Positions 35,945 to 49,362 of a stretch of 64,000 bases of DNA are shown here, piece by piece. How positions within the stretch are numbered: the stretch's first letter is position 1; each line of letters starts with the position of its first letter. Origin of the DNA: Acanthacorydalis orientalis (Eukaryota > Arthropoda > Insecta > Megaloptera > Corydalidae); contig CM068313.1 in NCBI GenBank assembly GCA_034766995.1, forward strand, positions 20,569,012 through 20,633,011. The letters run 5' to 3'. The notes beneath the pieces were generated by a model, which saw nothing but the letters and a program-made list of their open reading frames with translations, ran no database searches and was not told where the DNA came from. Both the position numbers and the translations under genes were made by a program.

Positions 35945-38900
35945 CCATTTTGGCAAATAATCGGATCGAATCGCACACCGCGTGATAGATAATTTCAAGA
36001 CGCATCTAACGAAGTACGACATGACCCATTTCGCACGTAATTTCGACTAATTATGGCCGAAAAACTGGTTGAAAATGGGTTTTTTGGGCAATATAAGGCC
36101 ATTTTGGCAAATAATCGGATCGAATCGCACACCACGTGATAGATAATTTCAAGACGCATCTAACGATATACGACATTCTCCACTTTGCACTGAATTTTGA
36201 CTACTTATGGCCGAAAAACTGGTTGTAAAAATGGGTTCTTTGCGCAAAATAAGGCCATTTTGGCAAATAATCGGATCGAATCGCACACCACGTGATAGAT
36301 AATTTCAAGACGCATCTAACGATATACGAGATTAGCCATTTTGCACTTAATTTCGACTACTTATAGCCGAAAAACTGGTTTAAAAAGGGGTTTTTTGGGC
36401 AAAATAAGGCCATTTTGGCAAATAATCGGATTGAATCGCACACCGCGTGATAGATAATTTCAAGATGCTTCTAACGATGTGCGATTTGAGCCATTTCGCA
36501 CTTAATTTCGACTACTTATGGCCCAAAAACTGGTTGAAAAATGGGTTTTTTGGGCCAAATAAGGCCATTTTGAAAAATAATCGGATTGAATCGCACACCG
36601 CGTGATAGATAATTTCAAGGCGCATCTAACGATATACGACATTCCCCACTTTGCACTGAATTTTGACTACTTATGGCCGAAAAACTGGTTGTAAAAATGG
36701 GTTTTTTGGGCAAAATAAGGCCATTTTGGCAAATAATCGGATCGAATCCCACACCGCGTGATAGATAATTTCAAAACGGATCTAACGATATACGAGATTA
36801 GCCATTTCGCACTTAATTTCGACTACTTATATCCAAAAAATTGGTTGATAATGGGTTTTTTGGGCAAAATAAGGCCATTTTGGCAAATAATCGGATTGAA
36901 TCGCACACCACGTGATAGATAATTTCAAGACGCATCTAACGATGTACGACATTACCCACTTTGCACTTAATTTCCATTACTTATAGCCGAAAAACTGGTT
37001 GAAAAATGGGTTTTTTGGGCAAAATAAGGCCATTTTGGCAAATAATCGGATCGAATCGTAAACCGCGTGATAGATAATTTCAAGACGCATCTAACGATAT
37101 TCGAGATTAGCCATTTTGCACTTAATTTCGACTACTTATAGCCGAAAAACTGGTTTAAAAAGGGGTTTTTTGGGCAAAATAAGGCCATTTTGGCAAATAA
37201 TCGGATCGAATCGTACACCGCGTAATAGATATATTCAAGACGCATCTAACGATGAACGACATTCCCCACTTTGCACTGAATTTCGACCACTTATGGCCGA
37301 ATAACAGGTTGAAAAAGGGGTTTTTTGGGCAAAATAAGGCCATTTTGGCAAATAATCGGATCGAATCGCACACCGCGTGATAGATAATTTCAAGACGCAT
37401 CTAACGATATACGACATTACCCACTTTGCACTTAATTTCGAGTACTTATGGCCGAAAAACTATTTGAAAGATGGATTTTTTGGGAAAATTAAAGCCATTT
37501 TGGCAAATAATCGGATCGAATCGCACACCACTTTATAGATAATTCCAAGACGCATCTAACGATATACGACATTACCCACTTTGCACTTAATTTCGACTAC
37601 CTATGGCCGAAAAACTGGTTGAAAAATGGGTTTTTTGGGCAAATCAAGGCCATTTTGGCAAACAATCGGATCTAATCGAAGACCGCTTGATAGATAATTT
37701 CAAGACGCATCTAACGATATACGACATTACCCACTTTGCACATAATTTCGACTACTTATGGCCGAAAAACTGGTTGAAAAATGGGTTTTTTGGGCACAAT
37801 AAGGCCATTTTGGCAAACAATTGGATCTAATCGCACATCGCTTGATAGATAATTTCAAGACGCATCTAACGATATACGACATTACCTATTTCGCACTTAA
37901 CTTCGACTACTTATAGCCGAAAAACTTGTTGAAAAATGGGGTTTTTGGGCAAAATAAGGCCATTTTGGCAAATAATCGGATCGAATCGTACACCGCGTGA
38001 TAGATAATTTCAAGACGCATATAACGATATACGACATTACCCACTTTGCACTTAATTTCGACTACTTATGGCCGAAAAACTGGTTGAAAATGGGGTTTTT
38101 GGGCAAAATAAGGCCATTTTGGCAAATAATCGGATCGAATCGTACACCGCGTGATAGATAATTTCAAGACGCATCTAACGATATACGACATTACCCACTT
38201 TGCGCTTAATTTTGAGTTCTTATGGCCGAAAAACTATTTGAAAGATGGATTTTTTGGGCAAATTAAAGCCATTTTGGCAAATAATCGGATCGAATCGCAC
38301 ACCACTTTATAGATAATTTCAAGACGCATCTAACGATATACTACATTACCCATTTCGCACTTAATTTCGACTACTTATGGCAGAAAAAATGGTTGATAAA
38401 TGGGTTTTTTGGGCAAATCAAGGCCATTTTGGCAAACAATCGGATCTAATCGAAGACCGCTTGATAGATAATTTCAAGACGCATCTAACGATATACGACA
38501 TTACCCACTTTGCACATAATTTCGACTACTTATGGCCGAAAAACTGGTTGAAAAATGGGTTTTTTGGGCACAATAAGGCCATTTTGGCAAACAATTGGAT
38601 CTAATCGCACATCGCTTGATAGATAATTTCAAGACGCATCTATAGATATACGACATTACCTATTTCGCACTTAATTTCGACTACTTATAGCCGAAAAACT
38701 TGTTGAAAAATGGGTTTTTTGGGCAAATTAAGGCCATTTTGGCAAACAATTGGATCTAATCGCACATCGCTTGATAGATAATTTCAAGACGCATCTAACG
38801 ATATACGACATTACCTATTTCGCACTTAATTTCGACTACTTATGGCCGAAAAACTGGTTGAAAAATGGGTATTTTGGGCAAAATAAAGCCATTTTGGCAA

Positions 38901-40240
38901 ATAATCTGATCTAATCGTACACCGCGTGATAGATAATTTCAAGACGCATCTAACGATATACGACATTACCTATTTCGCACTTAACTTCGACTACTTATAG
39001 CCGAAAAACTTGTTGAAAAATGGGGTTTTTGGGCAAAATAAGGCCATTTTGGCAAATAATCGGATCGAATCGTACACCGCGTGATAGATAATTTCAAGAC
39101 GCATATAACGATATACGACATTACCCACTTTGCACTTAATTTCGACTACTTATGGCCGAAAAACTGGTTGAAAAATGGGGTTTTTGGGCAAATTAAGGCC
39201 ATTTTGGCAAATAATCGGATCGAATCGCACACCGCGTGATAGATAATTTCAAGACGCATCTAACGATATACGACATTACCCACTTTGCACTTAATTTCGA
39301 GTACTTATGGCCGAAAAACTGGTTGAAAAATGGGTATTTTGGGCAAAATAAGGCCATTTTGGCAAATAATCTGATCTAATCGTACACCGCGTGATAGATA
39401 ATTTCAAGACGCATTTATCGATATACGACATTACCTATTTCGCACTTAATTTCGACTACTTATAGCCAAAAAACTTGTTGAAAAATGTGTTTTTTGGGAA
39501 AAATAAGGCCATTTTGGCAAATAATCGGATCGAATCGCACACCACGTGATAGATAATTTCAAGACGCATCTATCGGTGTACGACATTAGCCGTTTCGCAC
39601 TTAATTTCGACTAATTATAGCCAAAAAACTGGTTGAAGAACGGCTTATTTGGGCAAAATAAGGCCATTTTGGACTATAATCGGATCGAATCACACACCAG
39701 GTGATAGAGAATTTCAAGACGCAATTAAATGATGTACGACATTAGCCGTTTCACACATAATTTCGACTAATTATAGCCGAAAAACTAGTTCAGAAATTGA
39801 TTTTTTGGTCAAAATAGGGCCGTTTTGCACAATAATCGGATTGAATCACACACCACGTGATAGATAGTTTCAAGACGCATCTAACGATGTGCAATATTAC
39901 TCCTTTCGCACTTAATTTCCACCACTTATGGCCGAAAAATTGGAAAAAAATGTGTTTTTTTGGTAAAATTAAGTATTTTTGGGAAATAATCGAATTGCAC
40001 ACCACGTGATAGATAATTTTAAGGTGCATCTAACGATGTTCGATATTAGCCGTTTCGAACCTAATTTCGACTACTTATAGCCGAAAAACTGGTTGACAAA
40101 TGGGTTTTTTGCGTAAAATTAAGCCTTTTTGGAAAATAATCGAATCGAATTGCACACCACGTGATAGGTAATTGTAAGACGCATCTAACGATGTGCGGTA
40201 TTACTCGTTTCGCACTTACTTTCGACTAATTGTAGCCGAA
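35945..40240 (-). repeat. 155-bp satellite array, right arm (inverted, about 28 copies)
   Basis: The same 155-bp family on the minus strand. The junction with the 41-bp array is the same as at 29,172. Units become more diverged towards the outer end (39,600-40,240), again an edge effect. The array stops in mid-monomer at GTAGCCGAAAAA (~40,240), where unrelated AT-rich DNA begins. Confidence 0.97.
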
Positions 40241-41990
40241 AAATATTATTTCTATATACGACTTCCATTCAAAGTTTATGTTAATAATATTTATTATAAT
40301 TTAAAGTATTTAGACAGTTTGAAGTATTACAATAATTTCCAATGTGTTCGAAACATTTATGAAAACATGTTTTTTTTTCATGTAAATGAGCTGAATATCA
40401 ATAGTAAAAAATAATAAATCATGTTGACAAAACGTGCAGTTAATAACGTAAATGGAAAGAATACAACAGTTTAAGATTAATTTTTATTAAGACGCCAAAT
40501 TAAAAAAAATTGGAATCATCAAAGAAACTTTGGTGATTGTAGATTAACTTGAATAATTTATTTTTCATTTTATGGTATAAAAACTTATAACTAATTTAAA
40601 ATCCATGTCTCTCAGTATTTATTTTTTATCGATATTTACTGACACAAAACACAATTAGAACTATAAATTCAAATAAACGATTTGATAAGTAATTTATGTC
40701 AGACAAATAACTACAAATGTCAGCTTTAAAATAAAAATAAACTTGATGGCTAAAGATGTTTGATAAGATTTTATACGTAGAGGATGTTCTGTTTCTGCAC
40801 AATTACATTATTTTAAATCCATCTAAATTGTACAATATTTTATTTTCTCTTACATGCACTACATGGTTCTTCTATTACAGTACGTTGAAAACAGTGCGAA
40901 TGTTATAAATTGACTGAGGATTTAAAATAATATCAAACTATGCATGAATCATTTGAAATAAAAAACATGGATATTACACATGCTATTGATTGTGTTAATT
41001 AGATATTTTCTTTAATATTTTTTATTGCATATCATATTATTTTAACTTGAATTCTTTATTTCATATATTGTAAAATTTTACTATTATTTACTTATTGCTT
41101 ATTAAATTAATTTTAGTAACATAAATTGAAGTAAAAATATATCATAAATATTGTATGCATTTTTTTCAATAAAAATTTGTATGTTTTCAATTTTCTTCAT
41201 AATTCATACATTACACATATTAACATTATTCTCGATTCTTATTTTCCTCTCAATATAATATTTACGAAATTATTTAATACTTAAAATGAAATATTACATT
41301 TTTTTAATATTATGTTTCCTAATTAAATTTAATTAAACATGTTTTAGATTCCAAATATTTCAGAATTTTATTTATAATGAATTTTTAAACTCCAATCAAA
41401 TAGTAACCAAAATGAAAAGTTTACGATACTAATTTGAGAATTTCTCATTTAGATTCCTTTTACTTTTCTTCTTACTTATTCCAACATTATCATTATCAAA
41501 GTTAAACTTTTTTTTGCAATACTTTTTAAGAAACTGGAAACAAATTCTGTATTTAAGCATTACCTCTGTACAATGATGATTTTATATAAAGCACTACATT
41601 AAAAAAAATCACCAGATATAATGTAACTTTTTTGAGGTTAAATGTCACCTTAGTCGATGAAAAAGTCAATTATCTACATTCAGCAAAGTTTTTTTATGAT
41701 TCTATATTTTTCAATTTGGCGTCTTAGTAACTAGCTAATCTGAAAATGTTATGTTCTTTCCATTTAAGTTATTCAATGCACCTTTATCGATATGCTTCAT
41801 TATTTTTTACTATTGAAATTCAGTCCATATACTTGAAAAAATAAAACATTTATTATTAAAACATTATTTATGTTTTTAACACATTTAAAATTATTGTAAC
41901 ACCTCAAATTGTCTAATCATTTTCAATTATAAAAAATGTTATTAACATAAACTTTCAATGAAAGTCGTGTTTAGAAACAATTTTATTAAA
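40241..41990. repeat. Long inverted repeat / foldback-like element next to the satellite
   Basis: Arm 40,241-40,575 is inverted at about 41,655-41,990, roughly 80 percent identical by eye. Shared words include AAAGTTTATGTTAATAA, TAGTAAAAAATAAT, AAATGGAAAGAA and AAGACGCCAAATT. The roughly 1.08 kb between the arms is AT-rich without a coding frame. It could be a foldback or MITE-like transposon, or an inverted duplication. The left end coincides with the satellite edge. No target duplication was identified. Confidence 0.75.
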
Positions 41991-42333
41991 ATTATCTTTA
42001 CAAAATCACTTGTGACAAATTTTATTTTAAACATCTCCTGAGAACGTCACTATAATTTTGTAATGCACAAAAAAAAACTATTTAATTTAATAAACACAAT
42101 ATCCAGAGTTTAAAATGAACTTTATTATATTTGTCACTATATGCAAGTAAAATGTTAATATTCTTTAAAATAACAGATGATAAATACACTAGTACCACAG
42201 ACAAAAATAAATAGTTTTATTTCTTTCAATACAACGTACTTGTTTGATTTGAAATCAACAAATGACAATAACGTTTACAGTTTATGACAAAGTCAACTGT
42301 AAAGCGGAAACTATTAGAAATCGATAAATAGTA

Positions 42334-42896
42334 GGTTGGTAAAAAAATAATTTCGTTTTGTGATCGTCAAATTCATATACATTTTTTAATTTAAGTGATT
42401 TTAAGCGGTCCAGAACTATTGGATGACTAACGCCTAACTTTTATGTAAGCTATCGAATTGTTGTCAGTGGTTCTGCTTCAACTAACGTCTCCAGTTGTTC
42501 GTTATAAACTGAAAAAGAACGCCTGCGACCTTCTTCATCTACAAGGCTCTTGTCCCCAGCATGAAATTTTTTGAACCACCATTGCACCGTACGATTCTAA
42601 AGAGTACCTTTACCAAAAGCATCGTTTAATTTACTAGCATTTTCTACTGCTTTACCGCCCGCTTTAAATCATACAAAAAAATACTCTTGTTCGCTTCTTT
42701 TCCATCTTTAATACGATCCCCAAATTTAAAGCTAAATTAATAATATAAAACCGAAGTCGTCGTTATCAAAACACAGATCGAAAATGCACTTTAAAATGTT
42801 ATTGACGAACATGAATATGACGAAATGACACATTCGTTGAAAAAAATGAATGTTAGAATTCTGAAAACAAAAACCGCAATTATTTTTCTACCAACC
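42334..42896 (-). mobile_element. Mariner (Hsmar1-like ends), 563-bp deletion derivative
   Basis: TA at 42,332-42,333 and 42,897-42,898. Ends GGTTGGTA(A/G)AAAAATAATT are shared in inverted orientation. The minus strand keeps only the N-terminal DNA-binding part of a transposase: SIFLYDLKAGGKAVENASK, NDAFGKGTL*NRTVQWWFKK, DEEGRRR (42,720-42,530). The catalytic domain is gone. Confidence 0.85.
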
Positions 42897-42956
42897 TAAT
42901 ATTTTTAAGAAAATATTTAAGAAAGTAAACCACAAGATATGTACAAAAATGAATGT

Positions 42957-42977
42957 ATATATATGTATATACATATA

Positions 42978-43009
<32 letters not shown>

Positions 43010-43026
43010 CATATATATATATATAC
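42957..43026. repeat. (TA)n with TATAC interruptions
   Basis: Four or more TA runs separated by single TAC units, just outside the mariner end. Confidence 0.85.
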
Positions 43027-46000
43027 AATCAATACATAATTCATAAAAAAAATAGCTAGCCAATTCAACAGAAACCATAAAACAGATAGAAGAATATATT
43101 TTCTACGAAAAAAGGTCTATCGAAAACAGTGTTTCTCTTCGAACCAGTTAGTTTTTGTTGTAAAAGAATAAGCTTTTTTTAAACGATTTTAGTACTAACC
43201 TTCTCCACAAAAAATAGCTTATACATATCCTGTCTAATACCTTGTTCATCTTTTATTTATGAATACACTGTTAAATTCAGTGGTTTCTCATAATAATTTT
43301 CATATTTATCCTTTAAAAATAGACAGTCTTTCAAGTTACCAGCGTGTTCATACTATGACAAGCTACCGGTTTAAACAAGTGAATGTTTCGATTACTTTTT
43401 TATATAATTCCCTCATCTGTATATCGCTGCAACTTTAATAAATTTTGTACTGCTTACTTTTCTAGTTTTCAAATTTATCTTGCATAAAATACTTTTTTAT
43501 TTGTTTTTATTCCTTATTTTTCAGTCAACTCATACTTTTTCTAATCAATTTAAAGTTATTAATTTACTTGACGACATTATGTTGCATTAAATGGAGATAT
43601 ATAACATTATGTGAAAGAACACTTATGATACTTGTGTTCACTGTTACATATTTTATATAAACTTTTATAAATATATTGGAACGATATTCGAAGTAGATAT
43701 AAAAAAGTGAATACTTATGTTTATACTAGAATGTAACCCTAAGAAAAAGTATATATACATTCGTATTCTAGTTACATTTATTTATTTATACATTAGTGAC
43801 ACAAGAGGGCCCTTGCCTTTAGATTTTCTGACCTATTTGTATACATATTTAATAATAGGACGGAGTGGAAAGAAAGAATTGAGTTTTAAAAATTTATAAC
43901 AACAATTATTATTATTATTTATAGTAACTAATAAAATTTCCTATTCTGTAGAAACAACAGAAAATTATGATTAAATTTATATCATTCATAAAAAAAAATA
44001 TTTTTTTCTAATATTTTCAACGTGTTGTATACAAAGTTTAATTTTATTTAATTATTGTTTTGTAGAATCGAAAAAAATCTTGTTTGTTTTATAAATTTTA
44101 CCTTATTGTATATTTGGAAATTAAATATTTATATATTTTATTATTTTAGTAATGCAATAATTTTATTAATTGTAAAAAAAAACTAATTTGTACTATAAAT
44201 TTAGTCTATTGTATATGCCTGTTATATGAATACAAATAAATCAATATGTATTAACATCCTATACACATCCTCGCATTTAAGAGTAGGTAATTCCTTAACA
44301 AAGATTTTTCTCGAAGAGTAACCTCTTCGTATTCAACAAAATTTATTTATGACATCAAAAATTTCTTTCTATAATTGATTCTATTTTTTATAGTTGATAA
44401 TATATATTTTTCTGTTCAGAATATTCAAAATCCTCCTATATATTGGCAGTTTAATTCATTTAGCATTTTTTTACATAAACTATACGCTGTAAATAAATCT
44501 AGAAGTAAAAATAAATTTTAAATAAATAATATGTGTTCTATTTGAAATATTTATTTCTATTTTAAAAATAGTTTTTATAAAATTTTCATATTTTAATCAA
44601 AGTGAACTTTGTTGATTAAAATCCATATAATCATTAAAATTTTCATGTTCGATGAAATAAAGATAATTAAAATCGACAGTAGCTATAATAAATTCATGGT
44701 AACAGTAATCAATAGCGAACATTTAATGAAATATGACAAGTGAAAAACGAATAATATTCAAATTTTTTATTGACTTACATCCTCAATAAACGAATTTTTT
44801 TTTAAAATTAATCGAACATTATTCAATAATTATTTCATTCGCCAAAGTCAATGAATTATCAGAAATTATGAATCTAATTGTACGTATATATAGTTGTAGA
44901 ATTTTCAATAAATTTTAAAATAACAGAATTTAATAATTTTGAATTAAAAAGAACGTTCATTTTTATTTTATAAATTTAAATATGAGCTTAATTACGATTT
45001 CTAAAATTAGATTCCCCTTTTATAAAAAATATTTACAATCTTGATATGAAAATATGTCTTCAATTTTGAAGCTATTAATAATTGTATAACTTCAAAAAAC
45101 TACTAAACATCAATTTAGTAGCCTTTATATTCACCATATTGATGTAAAAAGGGAAGTATCTTGATTAATAAATCTTACAATCTGTCAAACTATGACTGAA
45201 AAATATCATATATCTTTCATAAATAAACATCAAACAATTCTAAAGTATTTTAGAAACAGAAAATAATTTACATCCACTCAAAATAATTCATAAAGAATTG
45301 AAAGATGGACTGTCAGTAACAAATCGATAAAATTTTTAATATGTTTTGTATGTTATATAGATTTCAATAAAGAATGACAATAAAATCTACTTAACATAAA
45401 AATAGAACAAATATGGTGGAAAAATATTTTAAGTTCAACGTTAGATAGAGATATTTTAATTAAGATATTAGTCAAATTATTAATTCCTCGAATTTATTTA
45501 CTTTTTGTAAATAAATTATATATTCGGTTAATGTTAGAAAATAATTTTTCATGAAATCCAAGTCAAAACTAAGTAATACACACTTCAAAAAAATGTATAA
45601 CAATATATATAAATATATACATTGTTCTTTTTCTTGATATAAAATAAAATATGATAAAAAAGTTCTAGTATTATTTTTAAAATACTACTTTCAATTATGT
45701 TTTTCTAATTTATAAATTTGATTGTTTTTTTTTCTAAATGGTATCATTTTTATAAATAAGTATATCTAAAATAAAAATAAACGTTTCAGTTCAAAAATAC
45801 TATTAAACAAATGTAAACAACATTTTTTTTAAAAAATAAACTGGAATGAAAATAGAACTCTTTCATTTTCAAACTTAATTATTTATGTAAAGTATAAATT
45901 TTATATATTCTATGCATTCTATATATTTCGTTTTTCACTACATGAATATTTCAAGAAACACGGCGAATTAGTTAAGAATGTAAAACGAACTTATCACTCA

Positions 46001-47011
46001 GATATGTTGTTCTTATTTAATTTTTTTTATGATAAATTCTCAAAGATATTTTGAAGAAGACTTTTTGAATACAATTATTAATAAATTAATAATTATAAAA
46101 TTAAAAAATCAGTATATGTTTTTCATTTTTTGCAAATAAAAATTATAGATTTATAAAAGCAATTTATATATAAAATCCACACATTTTTTTAACAATTAAA
46201 TAATATCTGTGTTGCCCAGATATGCATTTATTACTAGATACGTAATAATTAAAGATTATTTTTGGTACATTTTATTAATTTAACCAATTTGAAATCGGTT
46301 TAACTAGTCAGTTAGATACCCTTTTAATCCTAATAATTAATTCATATAAATAACAAGTGTTAACAGGGGTATAGATGAAATATAATATTATGACTGAATT
46401 CGTAATCACAAATTAATAACTACAAATTATTAAAAGTAATCATATTAAAATATTTTTGAAATAGAATGTTAAGTTTTTTATTAGGTATTTTTATGTTTTT
46501 ATTAAAAACAAGTTTAAATAATATAAAAAATATCATTCATTTTATATTAAATCCAAGAAGATTAATATAAAAATCATTTCATTTTAGAACGACAATTCTC
46601 TAGTAAAAAGTGACATCTAAACCACATTTATAGTTACAGTTCATTGGTTACAAATTCAATATGTATTCTAGTGAACTATTATCCAATCTTATTAATTTTA
46701 TTCTCAAAAAAATCATATAAGAGTGCTTTGTTATTGAATATCATTTTTAAAAAATAATGATTTTTAAATTATATAGTTTTTATAAAAGCTGACGCACTTC
46801 TGCGTTGAGTATAATAATCTATATAAAAATTGAAATAGAATCTGTATTAAATAGACCATTTACTTATTTATTTTCTTCAAGTCATTAATATTTATTGCCA
46901 TGTTTCTTCTGAAAACAAACTCTTATTTTACTAATATTATTTATTAAATTTTAATTCAAATGAAAAATAGTTTTGTCATAGAGGTTAAATTCATATTAAC
47001 AAAAAAAATGT
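43027..47011. other. AT-rich region, nothing recognised
   Basis: Read on both strands. I find no transposon end, tandem array or credible exon. The 60-aa plus-strand frame at 43,717-43,899 has no recognisable features. Confidence 0.5.
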
Positions 47012-47317
47012 TCATTCATCGCAAAAACGAAAACTATTTTTTTCTGAATCAAAATGTTCAATAATTGTTAAATATTTTTTATTGTAGCTTATACGCATTC
47101 CGATAATGATTGTATCATCCTCAGAGCGATGATGAATAGAAAATGTAATTTGTGGAGTAAGTGAAAACTTTATTAGAAAGGCTGAAGTGACAATTGTAAA
47201 TAAATATGTTGTACAAACAAATGGAATTGTAATAATGAAAATATTCCAAACGCAGACATCATAGTTTTTAGTTTTTGGGCCATAATATTCATCTATATTG
47301 TCTACTGGTTGGTTTAT
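47012..47317 (-). CDS. Unrecognised 101-codon frame with one membrane segment (3-prime exon or relic)
   Basis: An open minus-strand frame from after a TAA (47,320-47,318) to a TGA (47,014-47,012) with no internal stop, notable in DNA this AT-rich. It has no early ATG, so start-based ORF finding misses it. The protein reads NQPVDNIDEYYGPKTKNYDV, then a hydrophobic segment VWNIFIITIPFVCTTYLFTI (a likely membrane helix), then HHRSEDDTIIIGMRISYNKK and EHFDSEKNSFRFCDE before the stop. AG dinucleotides near 47,305-47,310 could serve as an acceptor, so a last coding exon is possible, but the pyrimidine tract is poor. I recognise no family. Alternatives are a decayed gene or TE fragment. Confidence 0.35.
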   Translation of the reverse strand: MNQPVDNIDEYYGPKTKNYDVCVWNIFIITIPFVCTTYLFTIVTSAFLIKFSLTPQITFSIHHRSEDDTIIIGMRISYNKKYLTIIEHFDSEKNSFRFCDE

Positions 47318-47988
47318 TTAAAATGCCATAATAAATATTCGGCTTAATTTCCAAAATGTTACATATAAGTCACATATGCCACTTAATTTAATATAAAAAG
47401 ATATTAATTTTTCAAAAATTTTAAAAAACTCAAAACTAACTTATTTACAAAAACCACTATTTTATATTTTCTTAAAATATTTAAAATGATAATTTATTAT
47501 TTTAAACAAATATTTAATCATTTTACGTAACCATATATTAAAGGATTTCAAGATATATTTCAATATAGTAAACCATCTCCATTATTAAATTTTACCATAT
47601 GGAAGTCATCAGTGAAATCATTATTTAATTAAATATAATACATTCGACACGGAGATTTTACTCAAGATAATAGACATTTAACATTAAGGACTCGACTATA
47701 ACACCGACATATTACAATATAAGCTCCTAAAGCAACATCACGTCAATAAACACTCTAGGCTTGAATTTAATCTTCTATTCGCAAACTTAACAGTAATAAT
47801 TATTATTATTTACATTATTAGATATCAATATTATACCAGATTAAGTACTTAGTATCTCAAATAATGTTGTTTACGCATTATGAATAATTATAATATAAAT
47901 AATATTTATAAAACCAATTCATATTTCCGTTATGTAAGTAGTTTTATTATGGGTAAGTACAAAATAATTCGTATATAAATACACACAC

Positions 47989-47989
<1 letters not shown>

Positions 47990-48031
<42 letters not shown>
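47990..48031. repeat. (TA)n microsatellite
   Basis: TA run following a short CA repeat (ACACACACAG). Confidence 0.88.
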
Positions 48032-48034
<3 letters not shown>

Positions 48035-48389
48035 GTGTACATATGCAAATATGTATACATATATTCCAAAATCTGAACTCTCAATTCCAAACTACGTGTA
48101 TTATCAATTAGAATTATTAATAAATTGGTCATGAAACTGTAATAAAGTAGTTAGAATTAGAAAAAAATAATAAACTAGTTAAACATTTATCGTGAAAGGA
48201 GAAGATTTTAATATAATGTTAGAAGAAAAAAAAAGACTTAATGCAGCGTAAGTAGAAGAGATCAATATTTTATTCTGTGTCTTTGTTCTTATGAATCAAA
48301 TGCACTAGGTTCGAATTCGAAGACATTTTCCAACATATATAGATAATTTTAACTACAACTACCTGACATGGGAGTTTAGATAAATACTC

Positions 48390-48426
48390 ATTTGATTCGC
48401 AGGTATAACGATCGCAGGTATAACGA
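48390..48426 (+). repeat. Short tandem duplication of GCAGGTATAACGATC
   Basis: Two adjacent copies of a 15-16 bp word just left of the piggyBac-like TTAA end. Confidence 0.7.
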
Positions 48427-48446
48427 TCGACAGACAGGACAGTATA

Positions 48447-48870
48447 TTAACCCCCTGCCATTCGAATTAATTAAAATTGTATATGATCAAAAAATACCAT
48501 TTATTTTTCATCTTAACATTTGTGTAAGCTTAACAAAGAAAAGAATGTTTATACATTACTAAATATTATAATTCAATTCTAATAACTGAAATTAATAAAG
48601 AATAATTAAGTAACAAATTAAACAATAACTCAATAGTCCTATAGAGTACCAAACGTCTCAAAACATTCTGATACATTTAGAAGTATTTAATTTTTTTACA
48701 CTGCAAAGTCGTTTCGCTTCTTATATTATTTTTTGAGCACGCGTTACATTTCTTTGCAGGATGTTGCTTTTTATCAGCGAAAAGTTATGTTCAGGAAAGT
48801 GTGCCCTCACTTGAATAGTCCATTTGGCTTTCACTGTAACTTTCATACAAATTATAAACAGTCATGTTGC
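48447..48870 (-). mobile_element. piggyBac-like relic: TTAA/CCC end and cysteine-rich C-terminus
   Basis: TTAA at 48,447-48,450 is followed by CCCCCTGCC, the form of a piggyBac terminus at its TTAA target. About 260 bp inward, the minus strand encodes FPEHNFS, then after a +1 shift DKKQHPAKKCNACSKNNIRS and ETTLQC. The CxxC..R.E....C pattern is the C-terminal cysteine-rich domain of piggyBac transposases, and its position fits an element read right to left with its 3-prime end here. The DDD catalytic domain and the other terminus were not found, so this is a truncated remnant. Confidence 0.6.
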
Positions 48871-48898
48871 AGGATTCGTTTCTATTGTTCACACTAAC

Positions 48899-48902
<4 letters not shown>

Positions 48903-48934
<32 letters not shown>

Positions 48935-49104
48935 TTTCTTTCTAATATTTGATTTGTGGCTGCACTAAAACGATTTAAATCCGCGTGTATCTCAGAGACG
49001 TCAATACTTACAATAGCATAAGAATCACATGACGTACCAGAGACTTCTTTGTATGTCAAGAGATCAACAAGAATGCAGGTATAAAAAGAAAATTGTGAAC
49101 TTTA

Positions 49105-49135
<31 letters not shown>
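48903..49135. repeat. Two (TA)n arrays flanking a GC-richer patch
   Basis: TA runs at 48,903-48,930 and 49,107-49,135. Between them (48,955-49,085) the minus strand has an open stretch (DLLTYKEVSGTSCDSYAIVS..) of about 45 codons without a recognised family. It could be part of the neighbouring relic. Confidence 0.6.
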
Positions 49136-49362
49136 CAATTTTTAAAAGTAAGTTATTCATTTGGAAGAAAGTGAAATTATTAGTACTGTATTCGAAATTA
49201 TTAATAGTATTATATTTATAATTTTCTGTTCAATATTATTAGGCATACTAATTGATTCAGTGGCTTTAACTTGATCAATCACAACTGTTCTAAATTAAAT
49301 TATTATCTTGTCGTTTTAAGATTTTGAAGTGTCAACTTTAACATTTAAAAATACTATATATA

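Larger units (their letters stand above)
18535..40240. repeat. Nested satellite palindrome (155 bp / 41 bp / 8 bp / 41 bp, mirrored)
   Basis: Overall structure: 155(+), 41A(+), 8(+), 41A(+), 41B(+), centre at 33,006-33,007, 41B(-), 41A(-), 8(-), 41A(-), 155(-). Order and subtypes are mirrored, copy numbers are not (left arm about 14.5 kb, right arm about 7.2 kb). Near-identical junctions in both arms show that one arm arose as an inverted copy of the other, followed by independent expansion and contraction. Confidence 0.93.

Noticed and set aside
40193..40414. 73-aa frame spanning the satellite edge and the foldback arm
   Set aside because: It joins unrelated repeat sequences and has no recognisable features.
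48310..48330. tRNA B-box-like GGTTCGAATTC
   Set aside because: No A-box or acceptor-stem pairing is found at the right distance, and the word is part of a longer GTTCGAATTCGAA palindrome.
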